Assembly: GCF_900177715.1 (NCBI RefSeq)
Contig: NZ_FXWG01000002.1
Coordinates: 558,001 to 622,000, forward strand
Direction: 5' to 3'
DNA from: Altererythrobacter xiamenensis
GTDB taxonomy: Bacteria > Pseudomonadota > Alphaproteobacteria > Sphingomonadales > Sphingomonadaceae
Length of the DNA stretch: 64,000 nucleotides
The notes under the pieces are model-generated. The model searched no databases. It was not told where the DNA came from and worked only from the letters and a program-made list of their open reading frames with translations. Below are positions 1 to 9,016 of this stretch, piece by piece. The number at the start of each line of letters is the position of its first letter. Position 1 is the first letter of the stretch. The translations under genes and the position numbers were made by a program.

Positions 1-147
1 TTCCCTTGCCGGCTGCTGTTCCGTCTTCGGCGGAACGATCGCGTGCTCGAACAAGGTGAAATCCTGGGCGCGTACTTGCTGTGAGGAGGTCGCGATCATC
101 CCCAGACAGGAGACCGCTAGCGCGGTCAGACAATTGAGGCAGTTCAT
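1..147 (-). CDS. Secreted hypothetical protein, N-terminal part only
   Basis: The first 49 residues of a protein that continues off the left edge. They begin with a signal-peptide-like stretch (short polar start, hydrophobic core around residues 7-20, Ala-Gln near residue 28), so the product is probably exported. The remainder is too short to name; export proteins of conjugative elements are possible but nothing visible proves it. A LexA-type GAAC-N7-GAAC box lies about 35 bases upstream of the start, so the gene may be under SOS control. Reading frame and signal peptide are seen; function is unknown. Confidence 0.5.
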   Translation of the reverse strand, partial: MNCLNCLTALAVSCLGMIATSSQQVRAQDFTLFEHAIVPPKTEQQPARE

Positions 148-181
148 CTCGACTTGTGCTCCATTGATTCGAATTTAAAGA

Positions 182-196
182 GAACATAAAAAGAAC
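182..196. promoter_or_regulatory. Candidate LexA (SOS) box, GAAC-N7-GAAC
   Basis: GAAC ATAAAAA GAAC matches the alphaproteobacterial LexA consensus GTTC-N7-GTTC read on the other strand. It lies in the promoter region of the minus-strand gene at the window edge. A second box of the same form lies 225 bases to the right, before the divergent genes, which makes chance less likely. Confidence 0.5.
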
Positions 197-376
197 ATGT
201 ACCTGTAGGAAATCGGGAACTGGAAATTGGGGCCGTCGACCAAGCAAAAAGCGACATCGGAAGGTGCGATGGACGGGATTCGCGCGGGCTGATCGCGCAG
301 CAGCGCTGACTGTGCCAGCTTCTGAGCGAAGAGAGCCGCGATACGCGCGAACGCGGCCGAAATTCGCGCGAATCAT

Positions 377-401
377 GGAAGGAAGCCGATTCGTTCCTTC
401 C
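377..401. promoter_or_regulatory. Inverted repeat GGAAGGAA-N9-TTCCTTCC
   Basis: Perfect 8-base arms around a 9-base loop, ending 6 bases before the right-hand LexA-type box. It could be an operator for one of the neighbouring DNA-binding proteins or a leader hairpin. Only the symmetry is seen. Confidence 0.35.
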
Positions 402-406
402 TCTAT

Positions 407-421
407 GTTCTCTTATTGTTC
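407..421. promoter_or_regulatory. Candidate LexA (SOS) box, GTTC-N7-GTTC
   Basis: GTTC TCTTATT GTTC is an exact match to the alphaproteobacterial LexA consensus, about 70 bases upstream of the start at 494. With the box at 182-196 it frames a divergent promoter region. This suggests DNA damage controls both flanking transcription units. Confidence 0.55.
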
Positions 422-493
422 TTTTCGTTTTCCTACAGTCTTCCTTTGAGGTTAGCCGGGGAGTCGATAACTTCTAGAGATAAGGATTCGTCG

Positions 494-985
494 ATGACCA
501 ACATGGCTCTCTTTGCCGAACAACAGGTTCGCGCCGACCTCGCCCGGCTGCTCTTGGCGGCCGTCGAAGCCAGCGGTCGTGCCCGCTGCGACATCGCGCG
601 CGATGCGCAGATCCATAAGGATGCCCTGCGCCGCGTCCTTGCCGGCGAACGCTCGGCCAGCCTCGGTGAAGCCTTGCGTATTCTTGCCGCGAGCGGCGTC
701 GCGCCGCACGCACACCTGCTTTTGTTCCTCGTCAGCAGCGGCGATCACGCGATCGAATGGCTGCAATCGGACCTCGCGCAATTCTTCGAGGACTTTTCCG
801 GCGAACTGCCTTCGGCGCTCGAGCGTGTCCTCGGCAACCAGGTTCACGATGTGAAGCCGCGCTGGGCCAAGGGTACGGCACATCGTGTCGCCCGCCTGCT
901 CTCCGACCATATCGATGAGCTCGAACGCAAGGACGCCTTGCTTGGCGACATCTTTACCGGGTCCGAGGGAGACCATCGTGGGTGA
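494..985 (+). CDS. Small helix-turn-helix-like protein
   Basis: A 163-residue protein. Its first 70 residues resemble a lambda-repressor/XRE-type DNA-binding domain: the stretch DIARDAQIHKDALRRVLAG reads as helix-turn-helix followed by a recognition helix. The C-terminal part is charged and helical and is not recognised. The ATG at 494 was chosen over an upstream start at 416, which overlaps the LexA-type box. It overlaps the next gene by 8 bases, so the two are probably translated together. Likely a regulator of the mobile or accessory region; the family assignment is inference from the pattern. Confidence 0.55.
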   Translation: MTNMALFAEQQVRADLARLLLAAVEASGRARCDIARDAQIHKDALRRVLAGERSASLGEALRILAASGVAPHAHLLLFLVSSGDHAIEWLQSDLAQFFEDFSGELPSALERVLGNQVHDVKPRWAKGTAHRVARLLSDHIDELERKDALLGDIFTGSEGDHRG

Positions 986-1208
986 GGAGGTAGACAAAGG
1001 AGCGACCGAGACCCGCCGGGTGACGCGGCTCATTCGCCTGCCGGAAGTGCAACACCGTGTCGGCCTAGGCCGTTCGACGATCTATCGCTGGATGAGCGAG
1101 GGTAAGTTTCTGAAACCGGTGCAGCTGGGGGGGTACTCGGTCGCTTGGGCCGAAGACGAGGTCGAAGAGTGGATATCAGGCAGGCTCGGTGAGCCTCAAC
1201 AGGCCTGA
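978..1208 (+). CDS. AlpA-family phage/mobile-element regulator
   Basis: A 76-residue protein starting at GTG. It has the AlpA pattern: an RLPEVQHRVGLGRSTIYRWM helix-turn-helix, a conserved Phe-Leu/Pro segment, and a Trp-rich end (VAWAEDEVEEWI). AlpA proteins are small MerR-like activators that often control excision or integration genes of prophages and integrative elements. It overlaps the preceding HTH gene, so they share a transcript that a LexA-type box may control. No integrase is visible nearby. The family is recognised with good confidence; its target is unknown. Confidence 0.75.
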   Translation: MGEEVDKGATETRRVTRLIRLPEVQHRVGLGRSTIYRWMSEGKFLKPVQLGGYSVAWAEDEVEEWISGRLGEPQQA

Positions 1209-1210
1209 AT

Positions 1211-1739
1211 TCAATCGAAGGTAAGCTCTTGCCTCGCCTTGATGAGGCAGCGACCGTTGTAGGAGACGAAGGGGTCATAGAACGGGTAATCCTTCACACC
1301 CTCGGTCTCCTGTTGCTCAACCCCTTCCCAAAATTCATCTTCGTCGTCTACGCCTACATCGTCGATGTGCGATTCCACCTCTGTATTGATGCTACCGACC
1401 CTGCGGATCGAGTTTGGAAGGTGCACAACCGAGTCGAGATAGAGCCTTATGCTTTCGACCGTTTCGACGCCTTCCGGAAGTTCGACGTATCCGTCGTAGG
1501 AGGCATCCAAGGTTCCGACCGTTCGTAAGCTGGCGGGCAATTTCACGACAGGATGATCGGCGACATCGATTTCGCCGATCTCTGTAACTCCATCCGAAAT
1601 CTCGATCCCGGCGTTGCATTCCAGATGAAGTCTCCCGATCTTCCTGAGCCCGGTCGGATAGGCAGCGATGGTCGGCCACTGCATGTAATACTCCTGAACG
1701 AATTCAGCTTCGCAAATTGATTGCGGGTCAATCCCTCGT
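1211..1739 (-). pseudogene. Leucine-rich-repeat-like protein, 5' end lost at the IS
   Basis: The C-terminal remnant of about 165 residues. It has repeated units of roughly 20-23 residues with the pattern L-P-x-(S/G)-(L/V)-(R/E)-x-(V/I)-(G/E)-x-(L/I), resembling bacterial leucine-rich-repeat or BspA-like repeats, and an acidic tail (VDDEDEFWEGVEQQE). The frame runs leftwards out of the IS end, so the start lies within or beyond the insertion. The sequence on the far side of the IS belongs to a different gene, so the N-terminal half is missing from this locus, not merely displaced by the insertion. Confidence 0.5.
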
Positions 1740-1766
1740 TGTAACATCGGGTGACTGGCGAGACAC
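1740..1766 (+). repeat. IS481 terminal inverted repeat (transposase 3' side)
   Basis: Begins TGTAACATCGGG and ends GGCGAGACAC. Its inner half matches the other end at 13 of 14 positions (GACTGGCGAGACAC here, GACTCGCGAGACAC there). Confidence 0.7.
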
Positions 1767-1779
1767 GGTTGGACTTGTA

Positions 1780-2677
1780 CTATAGCTTCTCGCGCAGAGC
1801 TTCGTAAGGCGTTTTGCCGTTGAAGGCGCCATGCGTTCTGTGGAAGTTGTAGAAGCGCTCCCATTCGTCGAGGCGTTCTTCGAGATCGACATCACCCTTG
1901 TAGGTGAGCAGCTGATAAAACTCCTGACTGTCTGAGCGATGCGATCTTTCGACCTTGCCATTCAGCTGAGGCGAGCTTGGTTTGATATAGGCGTGGCGGA
2001 TCCCGAGGTCCTCGACATGCCAATGGAACTTCGCCTGGAACTCATGCGCATTGTCGGTGCGTATTTCCCGGATGCGGAAGGGGAACTTGTCGATGATATC
2101 ATTGACGAAGGCGATTGCATTGGCCTGGGTGTGCCGCTTGTAGACTTTGAGGGCGCGCACGCGGGTTGCGTCGTCGATAGCGGTATACTGGAAGCGGCGC
2201 ACCTTCTTGCCGCCTTTTCCGATTAGCGTCAGGAACTTGACATCCATCTGGATGTGGTGGCCCGGCACCTGCTTGTTGTAGCGCTTGGTATGGATTTTGC
2301 GGACACGCGTGCCGCGTGGCAGCCGGTTCAGACCATGGCGCCTGAGGATGCGATAGACGGTTGCATCGGACATGCTGACGCCATGGTAGCGCGCCATGTA
2401 CCACATGATCCGCTCGGGCCCGAGGTGGTACTTCCGTCGCAGATGGAGAACCTTCTCCTCGACCTCTAGCGGTGTCTGGTGGGGCGATGATTTTTGGAAT
2501 GGGTTTGGCATTGGCCAGCCCAGCTTCCCCCTTGCGCTTATAGGCGCGCCTCCATCTGTAGAAGCTGGCCCGGCCAATGCCAAAGTAGCGGCAGGTCTTC
2601 GCCACCTGGCCGGTACGCTCGGCGTGCCGGAGCACTCGCAGCTTACGCTGGATCTCGCGCTGTTCTTCTTTCGTCAT
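1780..2677 (-). pseudogene. IS481-family transposase, single-base frameshift
   Basis: Two reading frames make one transposase. The first (from ATG at 2677, preceded by AGGAGG) gives about 60 residues with the N-terminal helix-turn-helix (RYFGIGRASFYRWRRAYKRK). The second gives the catalytic DDE/rve core (MDVKFLTLI, YTAIDDATR, IRTDNAHEF, PSSPQLNGKVERSHR, YNFHRTHGAFNGKTPYEAL). They join if one A is removed from a run of five A's near 2490, giving KPIPKSSPHQTPLEVEEK. A complete protein would be about 300 residues. IS481 elements normally use a single frame, so this is read as an inactivating mutation. Confidence 0.8.
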
Positions 2678-2714
2678 TCGAAACACCTCCTGCCCGATCA
2701 GGGCAATCATAAAG

Positions 2715-2742
2715 GTGTCTCGCGAGTCCCAGCATGGCTACA
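2715..2742 (-). repeat. IS481 terminal inverted repeat (transposase 5' side)
   Basis: On the minus strand it begins TGTAGCCATG and ends CGCGAGACAC, pairing imperfectly with the end at 1740-1766. Confidence 0.7.
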
Positions 2743-2999
2743 AAGCGTTCAAGAAAAGGCCGGTCAAAACGCTGCGTTGTGCGCGGGACTGTCGCGCGGC
2801 TCTCAGGTTCGCTTCGCTGGTAAGGAACTCTCTGCGCGCGGCGGAGGAGGGCGCCAAACAGATCGGTTTCCCAGCTGACATTCACCGACAGACCGCCGTT
2901 CTCGGTGCCGGCCGCCGCGAAAGCGGGCGGCAGATTTCGAGCGAGTTCGGGCGATTCGAGATCAGGCGAAATACCTGCGGCTATCACAGCGCAGCACAT
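2743..2999 (-). pseudogene. Degraded outer-membrane efflux channel fragment
   Basis: A remnant of a NodT/OprM-type channel: the stretch GLSVNVSWETDLFG matches the family signature (ASWELDLFG). The following text, EFLTSEANLRAARQS, matches the next family segment only after a change of frame, so the copy is frameshifted as well as truncated at the IS boundary. It points towards the IS and has lost both its C-terminal half and most of its N-terminus. It was probably the channel gene of another efflux operon. Confidence 0.5.
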
Positions 3000-3212
3000 T
3001 GAAATCGCGGAGCGATGCAGTTTCAGGCGCGCTCCGGACGAACTGGGGCTCCGGCGGAGTGAAGGCCAGACATGCCGACAGCCGCTATCCGGTGGCTGTT
3101 GCAATGGAAGCTAAAGGTTCTGAAATTACTCGCCCTGTCGTCGATCGAATAGTTATCTACCTTTGTGTACCACATAAGCAGTGGCAAGGAACTCAGCGAT
3201 ACGGCCTTGCTT

Positions 3213-6200
3213 TCAGGCACCATCGGCCGCGGGCTCGCCAGTCGTGGCCTGCGAAGCCCGTTCCTCATCGCCTCCAAAGAACCAGGTATATAGAACCGGG
3301 ACGACGCCCAGCGTAAGAATGGTTCCCACTAGAAGTCCGAAGGCGATCGCGCTGGCCATGCCATAGAACAGTACGTCTTGCGCGATAATGAGCGGAAGCA
3401 AACCCAGTACAGTGGTTATGTTGGTCATCAGGATCGGGCGAAAGCGTCTTAGCGACGCTGAGATGACGGCATCGGTCACGTCGTCTTTCTCCTTCCTTTC
3501 GATATCGCACCTGTCGACCAGTACGATGGCATTGTTGATGATGATGCCCACCAGCGCGAACAGTCCGAGAATGACCATGAAGCCGAAATCCGCGCGCATG
3601 ACGTGCAAGCCGATCGCCGCGCCGATGACCGAGAGTGGCAGGGTCAGCAAAATGATGCCGGCGCGCCGAAATCCCCGGAACAGCGCGACCAGCATGATAA
3701 CTATCAAACCGATCATGGCCGGTACGCTGGCGAACAGGGCACCGGTGCCCTCCGCGCTCTGTGCGATAATTCCGTCCCATTCGATGAAATGACCGGGCGG
3801 CAGGCTGGCTTCGAGTTCGTCGAGCTGTTCCTGTATTCGCGGCACCAGATCCTGCGGCGTCACCTCGGTCGGTCTGGCTTCCACGGTTAGGGTTTCGATC
3901 AGATCCTCTGTCTGTATCCGCCCGAGCTGGGGGCGCAGCGTGACGGTGGCAATTTCACCGAGTTGAACCGGCTCGTCGCTGCCGGTCAGCGTAACCGCCT
4001 CTATCCGCCCGGGGTCGGAGCGTTCGCCTTCCGGAGCGCGTAAGATGATGGGAACCAGATCGTCCCCGTCGCGAAACTCGCCGGCAGGTTGCCCTGCGAA
4101 GTAGGCCGAAAGGGCCTGCGAAACGTCCAGCGAGGAGACACCCGCAGCGCGCGCCGCTGCCTGGTCGACCGAAACCCGGTATTGAAGCGACGGGTTTTCC
4201 CAATCGGAAGTAACATCGATCGTGCCTTCGACATCTCGCAGGAGGGCAGCGAGCCTGTCTCCCGTTTCCAGGAGTACATCCCGGTCAGGCCCGCGCACCT
4301 GTACCTGCGTGATGTTGGGATCGCTCGGCCCGAGAAACATTCCCGCTATTCGCAGGCGAATACCGGGAAACTGGGCTGCCAGATCGTTGCGAAGCGCGAG
4401 GACGCCTTTATCGCGGGCTTCGGCATCAGCAGCGTTGATGACCAGGAAGCCGCGGTTCGGTGCGGGATCGACGGGAGCGAGAGACAGCACGAAGCGCGGG
4501 CCACCGAACCCCGAATAGGCGGCGACATTATCGAAATCGGGATAGCGTTCGTCATCTTCGATATATTGCGCGATCTGCTGTATCTGATCGTCCGTCGCGG
4601 CGCTCGAAGTGCCGACCGGCATATCGGCGTAGACGAGGATCTGCGCCCGGTCGGAGGCAGGAAAGAACTGCTGCGGCACGAATTGCAACGAATAGCCCGC
4701 GAGGACGAAGGCAGCGGCCATCGCGCCCATGAACAGCTTGCGATGATCGAGCGCCCAGCGCAGACGATCTTCGTATTTGCCATTGGCCCATTCGAACGCC
4801 TGATCCACCTTGCGGCGGATATTCCCTTGCGTCTCCTTATCGGTCGGCTGCGCGAACCAGTAGCACAGCGTGGGCGTGACCATCATCGCGATCAGCCATG
4901 ACGAAGACAGAGAAATCAAGATGACGAGCGAGATGCTGCGGGTATATTCTCCCGAACCTTCCTCTGCCAGCATCAGCGGCAGAAAGACGAGAATCGTTGT
5001 GATCGTCGATGCCAGGAGCGGGAGGGCAAGCTCCTTGCCAGTTTCGCCGATCGCATCGCGTCGGTCCACGCCCTGCGCCAGCCGGGTCTTAAAGTCCTCG
5101 GCGATGACGATGCCGTTATCGACCAGCAGTCCCAGCGAGATCACGATCGTCGCCAGGCTCATGCGTTCCAGCTTGATCCCGAACACGCCCATCACCCCCA
5201 GCGTCACCAGAATCACGACCGGCACGATGGAGCCCACGATCAGACCGGTTCTGACGCCTAGGAACAGGATGACGACGCCCAGTACCAGCGCCAGGGTCTG
5301 CAGGACATTGAAGCTGACGCCATAAACGGCGTTCTCGACCTGATCGGCCTGCCAGGTCATCACGTTAAGTTCGACGCCCGCGGGCATCGCCTGGCGCAAC
5401 TCGTCGATCGCAGGGCGCGCGCGTCCGGCGTAGTTTATGACGCTTTCTTCATCGAGCATGGAGATCGCGAACACGATGGCCCGTTCGCCGTTGAAATAGG
5501 CGGTCTGAGCAGGCGGTTCGAGAAAACCGCGCCGGATTTCGGCATAATCGCCCAGCCGTATCGGGCCGATCTCAGGGCCGAGTTCCAAATAGAGATCGGC
5601 GATCTCCTCCACGCTGTCGAACGATCCGGAAGGCTGGATCGCAATGCGGCGGGTCTCGGTTTCGATCGTTCCGCCGGGCGCAACGGTGTTCTGGGATCGC
5701 AGGGCCTGCGCCACCGCAGAAAGCGGCGCACCCAATCGTGCCAGCGTTGCATTGTCCATCTCGACATAAATGCGCTCATCCGGGCGGCCCAGAACGTCGA
5801 CCTCCCGCGTGCCCTCGATCATGTAGAGCCGGGTACGGATATGTTCGGCGAGGTCGCCCAACTCGACCATGTCGAAACTGTCGGATTGCAGCGCCATGGT
5901 GATCACGGCGACGTCGCCGAATTCGTCGTTGATGAAGGGCATGCGCGCCCCTTCGGGCAAAAGGGGCGTCGTTTCCTCGACCTTGTCCGCCAATTCATCC
6001 CAGACCTGGTCGAGGTCGCTCGCCGAAAATTCAGCCTCGGCGTGAATGATCGACTGACCTTCCATTGAGGTCGCACGCACCTCCTTTATCTCGGGGATGG
6101 TCCTGATCGCTTCGGCAAGCGGAGTGGTAATCAGCTGTTCGACCCGGCTCGGCGAGAGACCCGGGTGGCTGGTGGAGACCACCGCCTCGCGGATGGTGAT

Positions 6201-6320
6201 CTGGGGATCCTCCCGCGCGGGCAAGGTGAAATAGCTGACTGCACCGTAGACCATCGCCAGCGCGATGGTAAGCAGTACCGCGGGGCGGAAGCGGAACCCG
6301 ATTTCGGAAAGCGTGGTCAT
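3213..6320 (-). CDS. RND-family efflux permease
   Basis: A 1035-residue inner-membrane proton-driven pump of the AcrB/MexB superfamily, full length. The N-terminal membrane helix (PAVLLTIALAMVYGAVSYF) is followed by the two large periplasmic loops and two sets of membrane helices. TM4 carries the proton-relay region GLLVDNGIVIAED with a single Asp where AcrB has two, as in several HAE-type relatives. A second relay-like segment, NNAIVLVDRCD, lies near residue 930. The ATG at 6320 overlaps the adaptor stop by 4 bases, so adaptor and pump are coupled. Drug range cannot be read from sequence. Confidence 0.92.
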   Translation of the reverse strand: MTTLSEIGFRFRPAVLLTIALAMVYGAVSYFTLPAREDPQITIREAVVSTSHPGLSPSRVEQLITTPLAEAIRTIPEIKEVRATSMEGQSIIHAEAEFSASDLDQVWDELADKVEETTPLLPEGARMPFINDEFGDVAVITMALQSDSFDMVELGDLAEHIRTRLYMIEGTREVDVLGRPDERIYVEMDNATLARLGAPLSAVAQALRSQNTVAPGGTIETETRRIAIQPSGSFDSVEEIADLYLELGPEIGPIRLGDYAEIRRGFLEPPAQTAYFNGERAIVFAISMLDEESVINYAGRARPAIDELRQAMPAGVELNVMTWQADQVENAVYGVSFNVLQTLALVLGVVILFLGVRTGLIVGSIVPVVILVTLGVMGVFGIKLERMSLATIVISLGLLVDNGIVIAEDFKTRLAQGVDRRDAIGETGKELALPLLASTITTILVFLPLMLAEEGSGEYTRSISLVILISLSSSWLIAMMVTPTLCYWFAQPTDKETQGNIRRKVDQAFEWANGKYEDRLRWALDHRKLFMGAMAAAFVLAGYSLQFVPQQFFPASDRAQILVYADMPVGTSSAATDDQIQQIAQYIEDDERYPDFDNVAAYSGFGGPRFVLSLAPVDPAPNRGFLVINAADAEARDKGVLALRNDLAAQFPGIRLRIAGMFLGPSDPNITQVQVRGPDRDVLLETGDRLAALLRDVEGTIDVTSDWENPSLQYRVSVDQAAARAAGVSSLDVSQALSAYFAGQPAGEFRDGDDLVPIILRAPEGERSDPGRIEAVTLTGSDEPVQLGEIATVTLRPQLGRIQTEDLIETLTVEARPTEVTPQDLVPRIQEQLDELEASLPPGHFIEWDGIIAQSAEGTGALFASVPAMIGLIVIMLVALFRGFRRAGIILLTLPLSVIGAAIGLHVMRADFGFMVILGLFALVGIIINNAIVLVDRCDIERKEKDDVTDAVISASLRRFRPILMTNITTVLGLLPLIIAQDVLFYGMASAIAFGLLVGTILTLGVVPVLYTWFFGGDEERASQATTGEPAADGA

Positions 6321-7435
6321 CGCGCGTAGCGTCGTGGGCCGACGCCGAGGCGGCTCACCTCTTGCCCTTCGGACAGGAAGGCTGCTCCTTTCGATACGAT
6401 CATGTCGCCGCGCGAGAGGCCCGACAGGACCACCACCTCGTTTCCACTGGCCTTGCCGAACCGGACGGGAGCCTTTTCCAACCGTTGCGTGCGCGGCAAT
6501 ATGCGCCACACGTAACCGCTATCGTCATCTTCCGGTATGATCGCCGTCAGCGGCACCAGGATTCGGGCGGTATCCCGCCCGTTCTCCGATTGCGCCGGGC
6601 GATCGGGCAGGCGGACCTCGACGACCTGACCCGCTTCCAGTTCGGGGCTGGCCGCTGCCAGAGCGGCGACGATTTCGAACGCTCCGGGCCCGCTTGCCCT
6701 ACTGCCGATATCGGTAATGCGGGCAGAGCTTGTGATGCCATCGCCCGATGAGGGCGCAACGGTGACGTTCTGCCCCACCGACAGCCGGTCGCGCTGGCGT
6801 TGCGGGACCGAGAAGCTGACCTCCAACTGGCTGCCGTCCAGTTCGTAAACCGGTTGCCCCGGGGAAAGCTGGGTGCCCGGCTCGACCAGACGGCGGGCGA
6901 TCTGACCGGAATAGGGCGCACGCATCCGCGTATCCGAGAGCGCTTCGCGCGCCACGCCCAGCTGCGCCTCGTTTGCATCGGCAATCGCACCGAGGCTGCC
7001 GAGCTGGGCTCGCGCATCCTCGAGCCGGGCCTGCGATGCCGCGCCTTCGGAGTACAGATATTCCTGACGTTGCTCGTCCTGCCGCGCCTGATCGAGGCGC
7101 GCGCGGCTTTCCGCGAGATTGGCCTGCGCTCTTGCCACTTCGAGCCGGTAGCTTGCCGGGTCGAGCGTCGCGATCACATTGCCGCGCGCCACCCGGTCGC
7201 CAAGGTCGGCCGACATGCTGGCGATCGTGCCGCCGACTTCGAAGCTCAGGACCGTCCGGTTCCTTGCCTGCACCCGGCCCGGAACTTTCGTCGCGATGTC
7301 GGTGTTGGAGCCGGTGCCGATCTCGATCCACGCGACGGGCTTGGGGGGCGGGGGTTCATCCTGGCTGCCGCAAGCGACCAGCATCAGTGAGATGGCGACG
7401 AGAATGGTCGATCTTCGAAGAGATAAGAGAGGCAT
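6317..7435 (-). CDS. RND efflux periplasmic adaptor lipoprotein
   Basis: A 372-residue membrane-fusion protein that links the RND pump to the outer-membrane channel. The signal peptide ends in the lipobox LVACG, so it should be lipid-anchored on the periplasmic side of the inner membrane. It then shows the half-lipoyl motif (GTIASMSADLGDRVARGNVIATLD), a long coiled-coil hairpin (about residues 95-165), the second lipoyl half (MRAPYSGQIARRLVEPGTQL) and beta-barrel domains. It starts 13 bases after the channel gene and ends in an ATGA overlap with the permease. Confidence 0.9.
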   Translation of the reverse strand: MPLLSLRRSTILVAISLMLVACGSQDEPPPPKPVAWIEIGTGSNTDIATKVPGRVQARNRTVLSFEVGGTIASMSADLGDRVARGNVIATLDPASYRLEVARAQANLAESRARLDQARQDEQRQEYLYSEGAASQARLEDARAQLGSLGAIADANEAQLGVAREALSDTRMRAPYSGQIARRLVEPGTQLSPGQPVYELDGSQLEVSFSVPQRQRDRLSVGQNVTVAPSSGDGITSSARITDIGSRASGPGAFEIVAALAAASPELEAGQVVEVRLPDRPAQSENGRDTARILVPLTAIIPEDDDSGYVWRILPRTQRLEKAPVRFGKASGNEVVVLSGLSRGDMIVSKGAAFLSEGQEVSRLGVGPRRYAR

Positions 7436-7448
7436 CACGGCTTTCTGT

Positions 7449-8993
7449 TCAGTCGGAAATAGGCAGGATCGTGGACGGCAGGGCCGCCGCCGAAGGAGGT
7501 GCCGGGGCGGGAACGGGAATAGCGACATAAGGCGGAACGGCTTGCCAGCCGCCGCCGAGCGCGGCGTAAAGCTGCGCTAGTGCGAGCGTCGAATTGCGGT
7601 AGGAAATCGCGCCGTTGCGCAGCGCATCGCTATATGTCCGTTCGGCATCCTGCAATTCGAACCGGTCGATATCGCCGACTTCGAAACGGATCCGTGCGAG
7701 ACGAAGATTTTCCTGCGCGAGTTCTATCGTGCGCAACGCGAGCGGACGCCCCTCACGTGCGAGGTCGTATTGCGCGATCGCGATTTCCGCCTCCTCGATC
7801 GCGGTGATCGTGCCTTCGACATAGGCCAGGGCGGCGGTGCGCGCTTCGGCTTGCGCCAAACGAATGTCGGCGCGCGCCCTCCCGCCATCGAAAACGCGCC
7901 AGGACAGGAACGGCACAATGGTAAAGCGCGTACTGTCGCCGGACAGGATCGTCCCGGGATCGATGGAGGTAAAGCCCCCAGATGCATCCAGGCCCAGTTG
8001 CGGGAACAGTTCCCCGCGTGCGACACCGATCCCGAATGTTTCCGCCGCGAGTTCGCGTTCGAGCCGGGCGACATCGGGGCGGCGCCTGAGCAAATCCGCC
8101 CGGGTTCCCACCGGAATGTCCGGCAGCTCCAGCAGCGGCGGCACCCTATCGGCCAGGGCGATCTCGGTTTCCGGCAGGCGTCCGGTCAGGACGCCCAGCG
8201 CAAGCGCATTGGCCTGAATTTCCGCTTCAACACCTGGCAGCTGCTCCACCAGACGCGCGAGTTCCGCTTCCACAAGGACCAGCTGCGCGCGTGAAATGGC
8301 GCCCGCTTCCAAACGGGTTTCCGCAAGATCGAGCTGCGTGCGTTGCGCCTCGATCCCGAGCAGCAGTGCCCGCTTCTCCTGCTGGAAGCCGGCCATGGTG
8401 AAATAGGTGGCCGCCGTTTCCGATGCGATCGCCAGGCGCGCGCCGTTGGCGGCTGCGATCAGCGCTTCCACCCGGGCATCGGCCGCATCGATCCGTCGCC
8501 GTGTCTGGCCCCATAGATCGACTTGCCAGTTGAATGCCGCGCCCAGAGCATATTGCTCGTATTGACGCTCGAAGCCGGGGAACTGAGCTTGGCCAAGCTG
8601 GGTGTTGAGGCTTTGCTGGAGCACGGTGGTCGAGCTTTCCGCACTGACCGAGGGATAGCGGGCAGCGCGGGCGCGAAGGCGGCGGGCATTGGCTTCCTCT
8701 ATGCGCGACAACCCCTGGCGTATCGTCAGATTGTCCTGCAACGCCGCCTCGATCAGCCTAGCGAGTTCCGGGTCGCCAATTTCCCGCCACCATGCGACGA
8801 ACTCCTCCTCCGCCACCGCTACGTTGGCGCGGTCGATCCAATTGGTTTGCGCGGCAGGCGGGGGCTGGCGTTCATAATCGCCCCCCACGGCCATGCATCC
8901 CGATAACAGCATGCCGGCGAAAAAGATCGGCGGGTATCCGAACACGAAGCGTGTCCGGCAGGATCTGTCGCTGGTCAATTTGCCTGAACCCAT
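7449..8993 (-). CDS. RND efflux outer-membrane channel (NodT/OprM type)
   Basis: A 514-residue TolC-like lipoprotein: the signal peptide ends at the lipobox LLSGCM, followed by two repeats of the outer-membrane efflux domain. Family landmarks are FVAWWREIGDPELARLIEAAL near residue 65, the FNWQVDLWGQTRRR signature near residue 155, and DLLRRRPDVARLERELAAE near residue 305. It is first in a three-gene operon (channel, adaptor, pump), so the complex is fully encoded here. A symmetric operator candidate lies 6 bases upstream of the start, facing a divergent TetR gene. Confidence 0.9.
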   Translation of the reverse strand: MGSGKLTSDRSCRTRFVFGYPPIFFAGMLLSGCMAVGGDYERQPPPAAQTNWIDRANVAVAEEEFVAWWREIGDPELARLIEAALQDNLTIRQGLSRIEEANARRLRARAARYPSVSAESSTTVLQQSLNTQLGQAQFPGFERQYEQYALGAAFNWQVDLWGQTRRRIDAADARVEALIAAANGARLAIASETAATYFTMAGFQQEKRALLLGIEAQRTQLDLAETRLEAGAISRAQLVLVEAELARLVEQLPGVEAEIQANALALGVLTGRLPETEIALADRVPPLLELPDIPVGTRADLLRRRPDVARLERELAAETFGIGVARGELFPQLGLDASGGFTSIDPGTILSGDSTRFTIVPFLSWRVFDGGRARADIRLAQAEARTAALAYVEGTITAIEEAEIAIAQYDLAREGRPLALRTIELAQENLRLARIRFEVGDIDRFELQDAERTYSDALRNGAISYRNSTLALAQLYAALGGGWQAVPPYVAIPVPAPAPPSAAALPSTILPISD

Positions 8994-8998
8994 CTGGA

Positions 8999-9016
8999 AT
9001 GAACTGAGCGGTTCAT
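8999..9016. promoter_or_regulatory. Operator candidate ATGAAC-N6-GTTCAT
   Basis: Perfect 6-base arms around 6 bases, immediately upstream of the efflux operon start and in the gap shared with the divergent TetR gene. TetR repressors commonly bind such palindromes between their own gene and the pump operon. A third GAAC half-site follows at 9022. Confidence 0.45.

Larger units (their letters stand above)
1740..2742 (-). mobile_element. IS481-family insertion sequence, about 1.0 kb
   Basis: The element is bounded by imperfect terminal inverted repeats of 27-28 bases, both starting TGTA and ending CGAGACAC. It encodes one DDE transposase on the minus strand. Size, TGT termini and transposase type fit IS481. 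No target-site duplication is visible (left flank ...CCTCGT, right flank AAGCGT...), and different broken genes lie on each side. The element therefore probably sits at a deletion or recombination junction and not at a simple insertion. The transposase is frameshifted, so this copy is probably immobile. Confidence 0.8.

Noticed and set aside
2480..2500. Programmed frameshifting in the IS transposase (run of five A's)
   Set aside because: The needed shift is +1, while IS frameshifting is usually -1, and IS481 transposases are normally one frame. One extra A explains it more simply.
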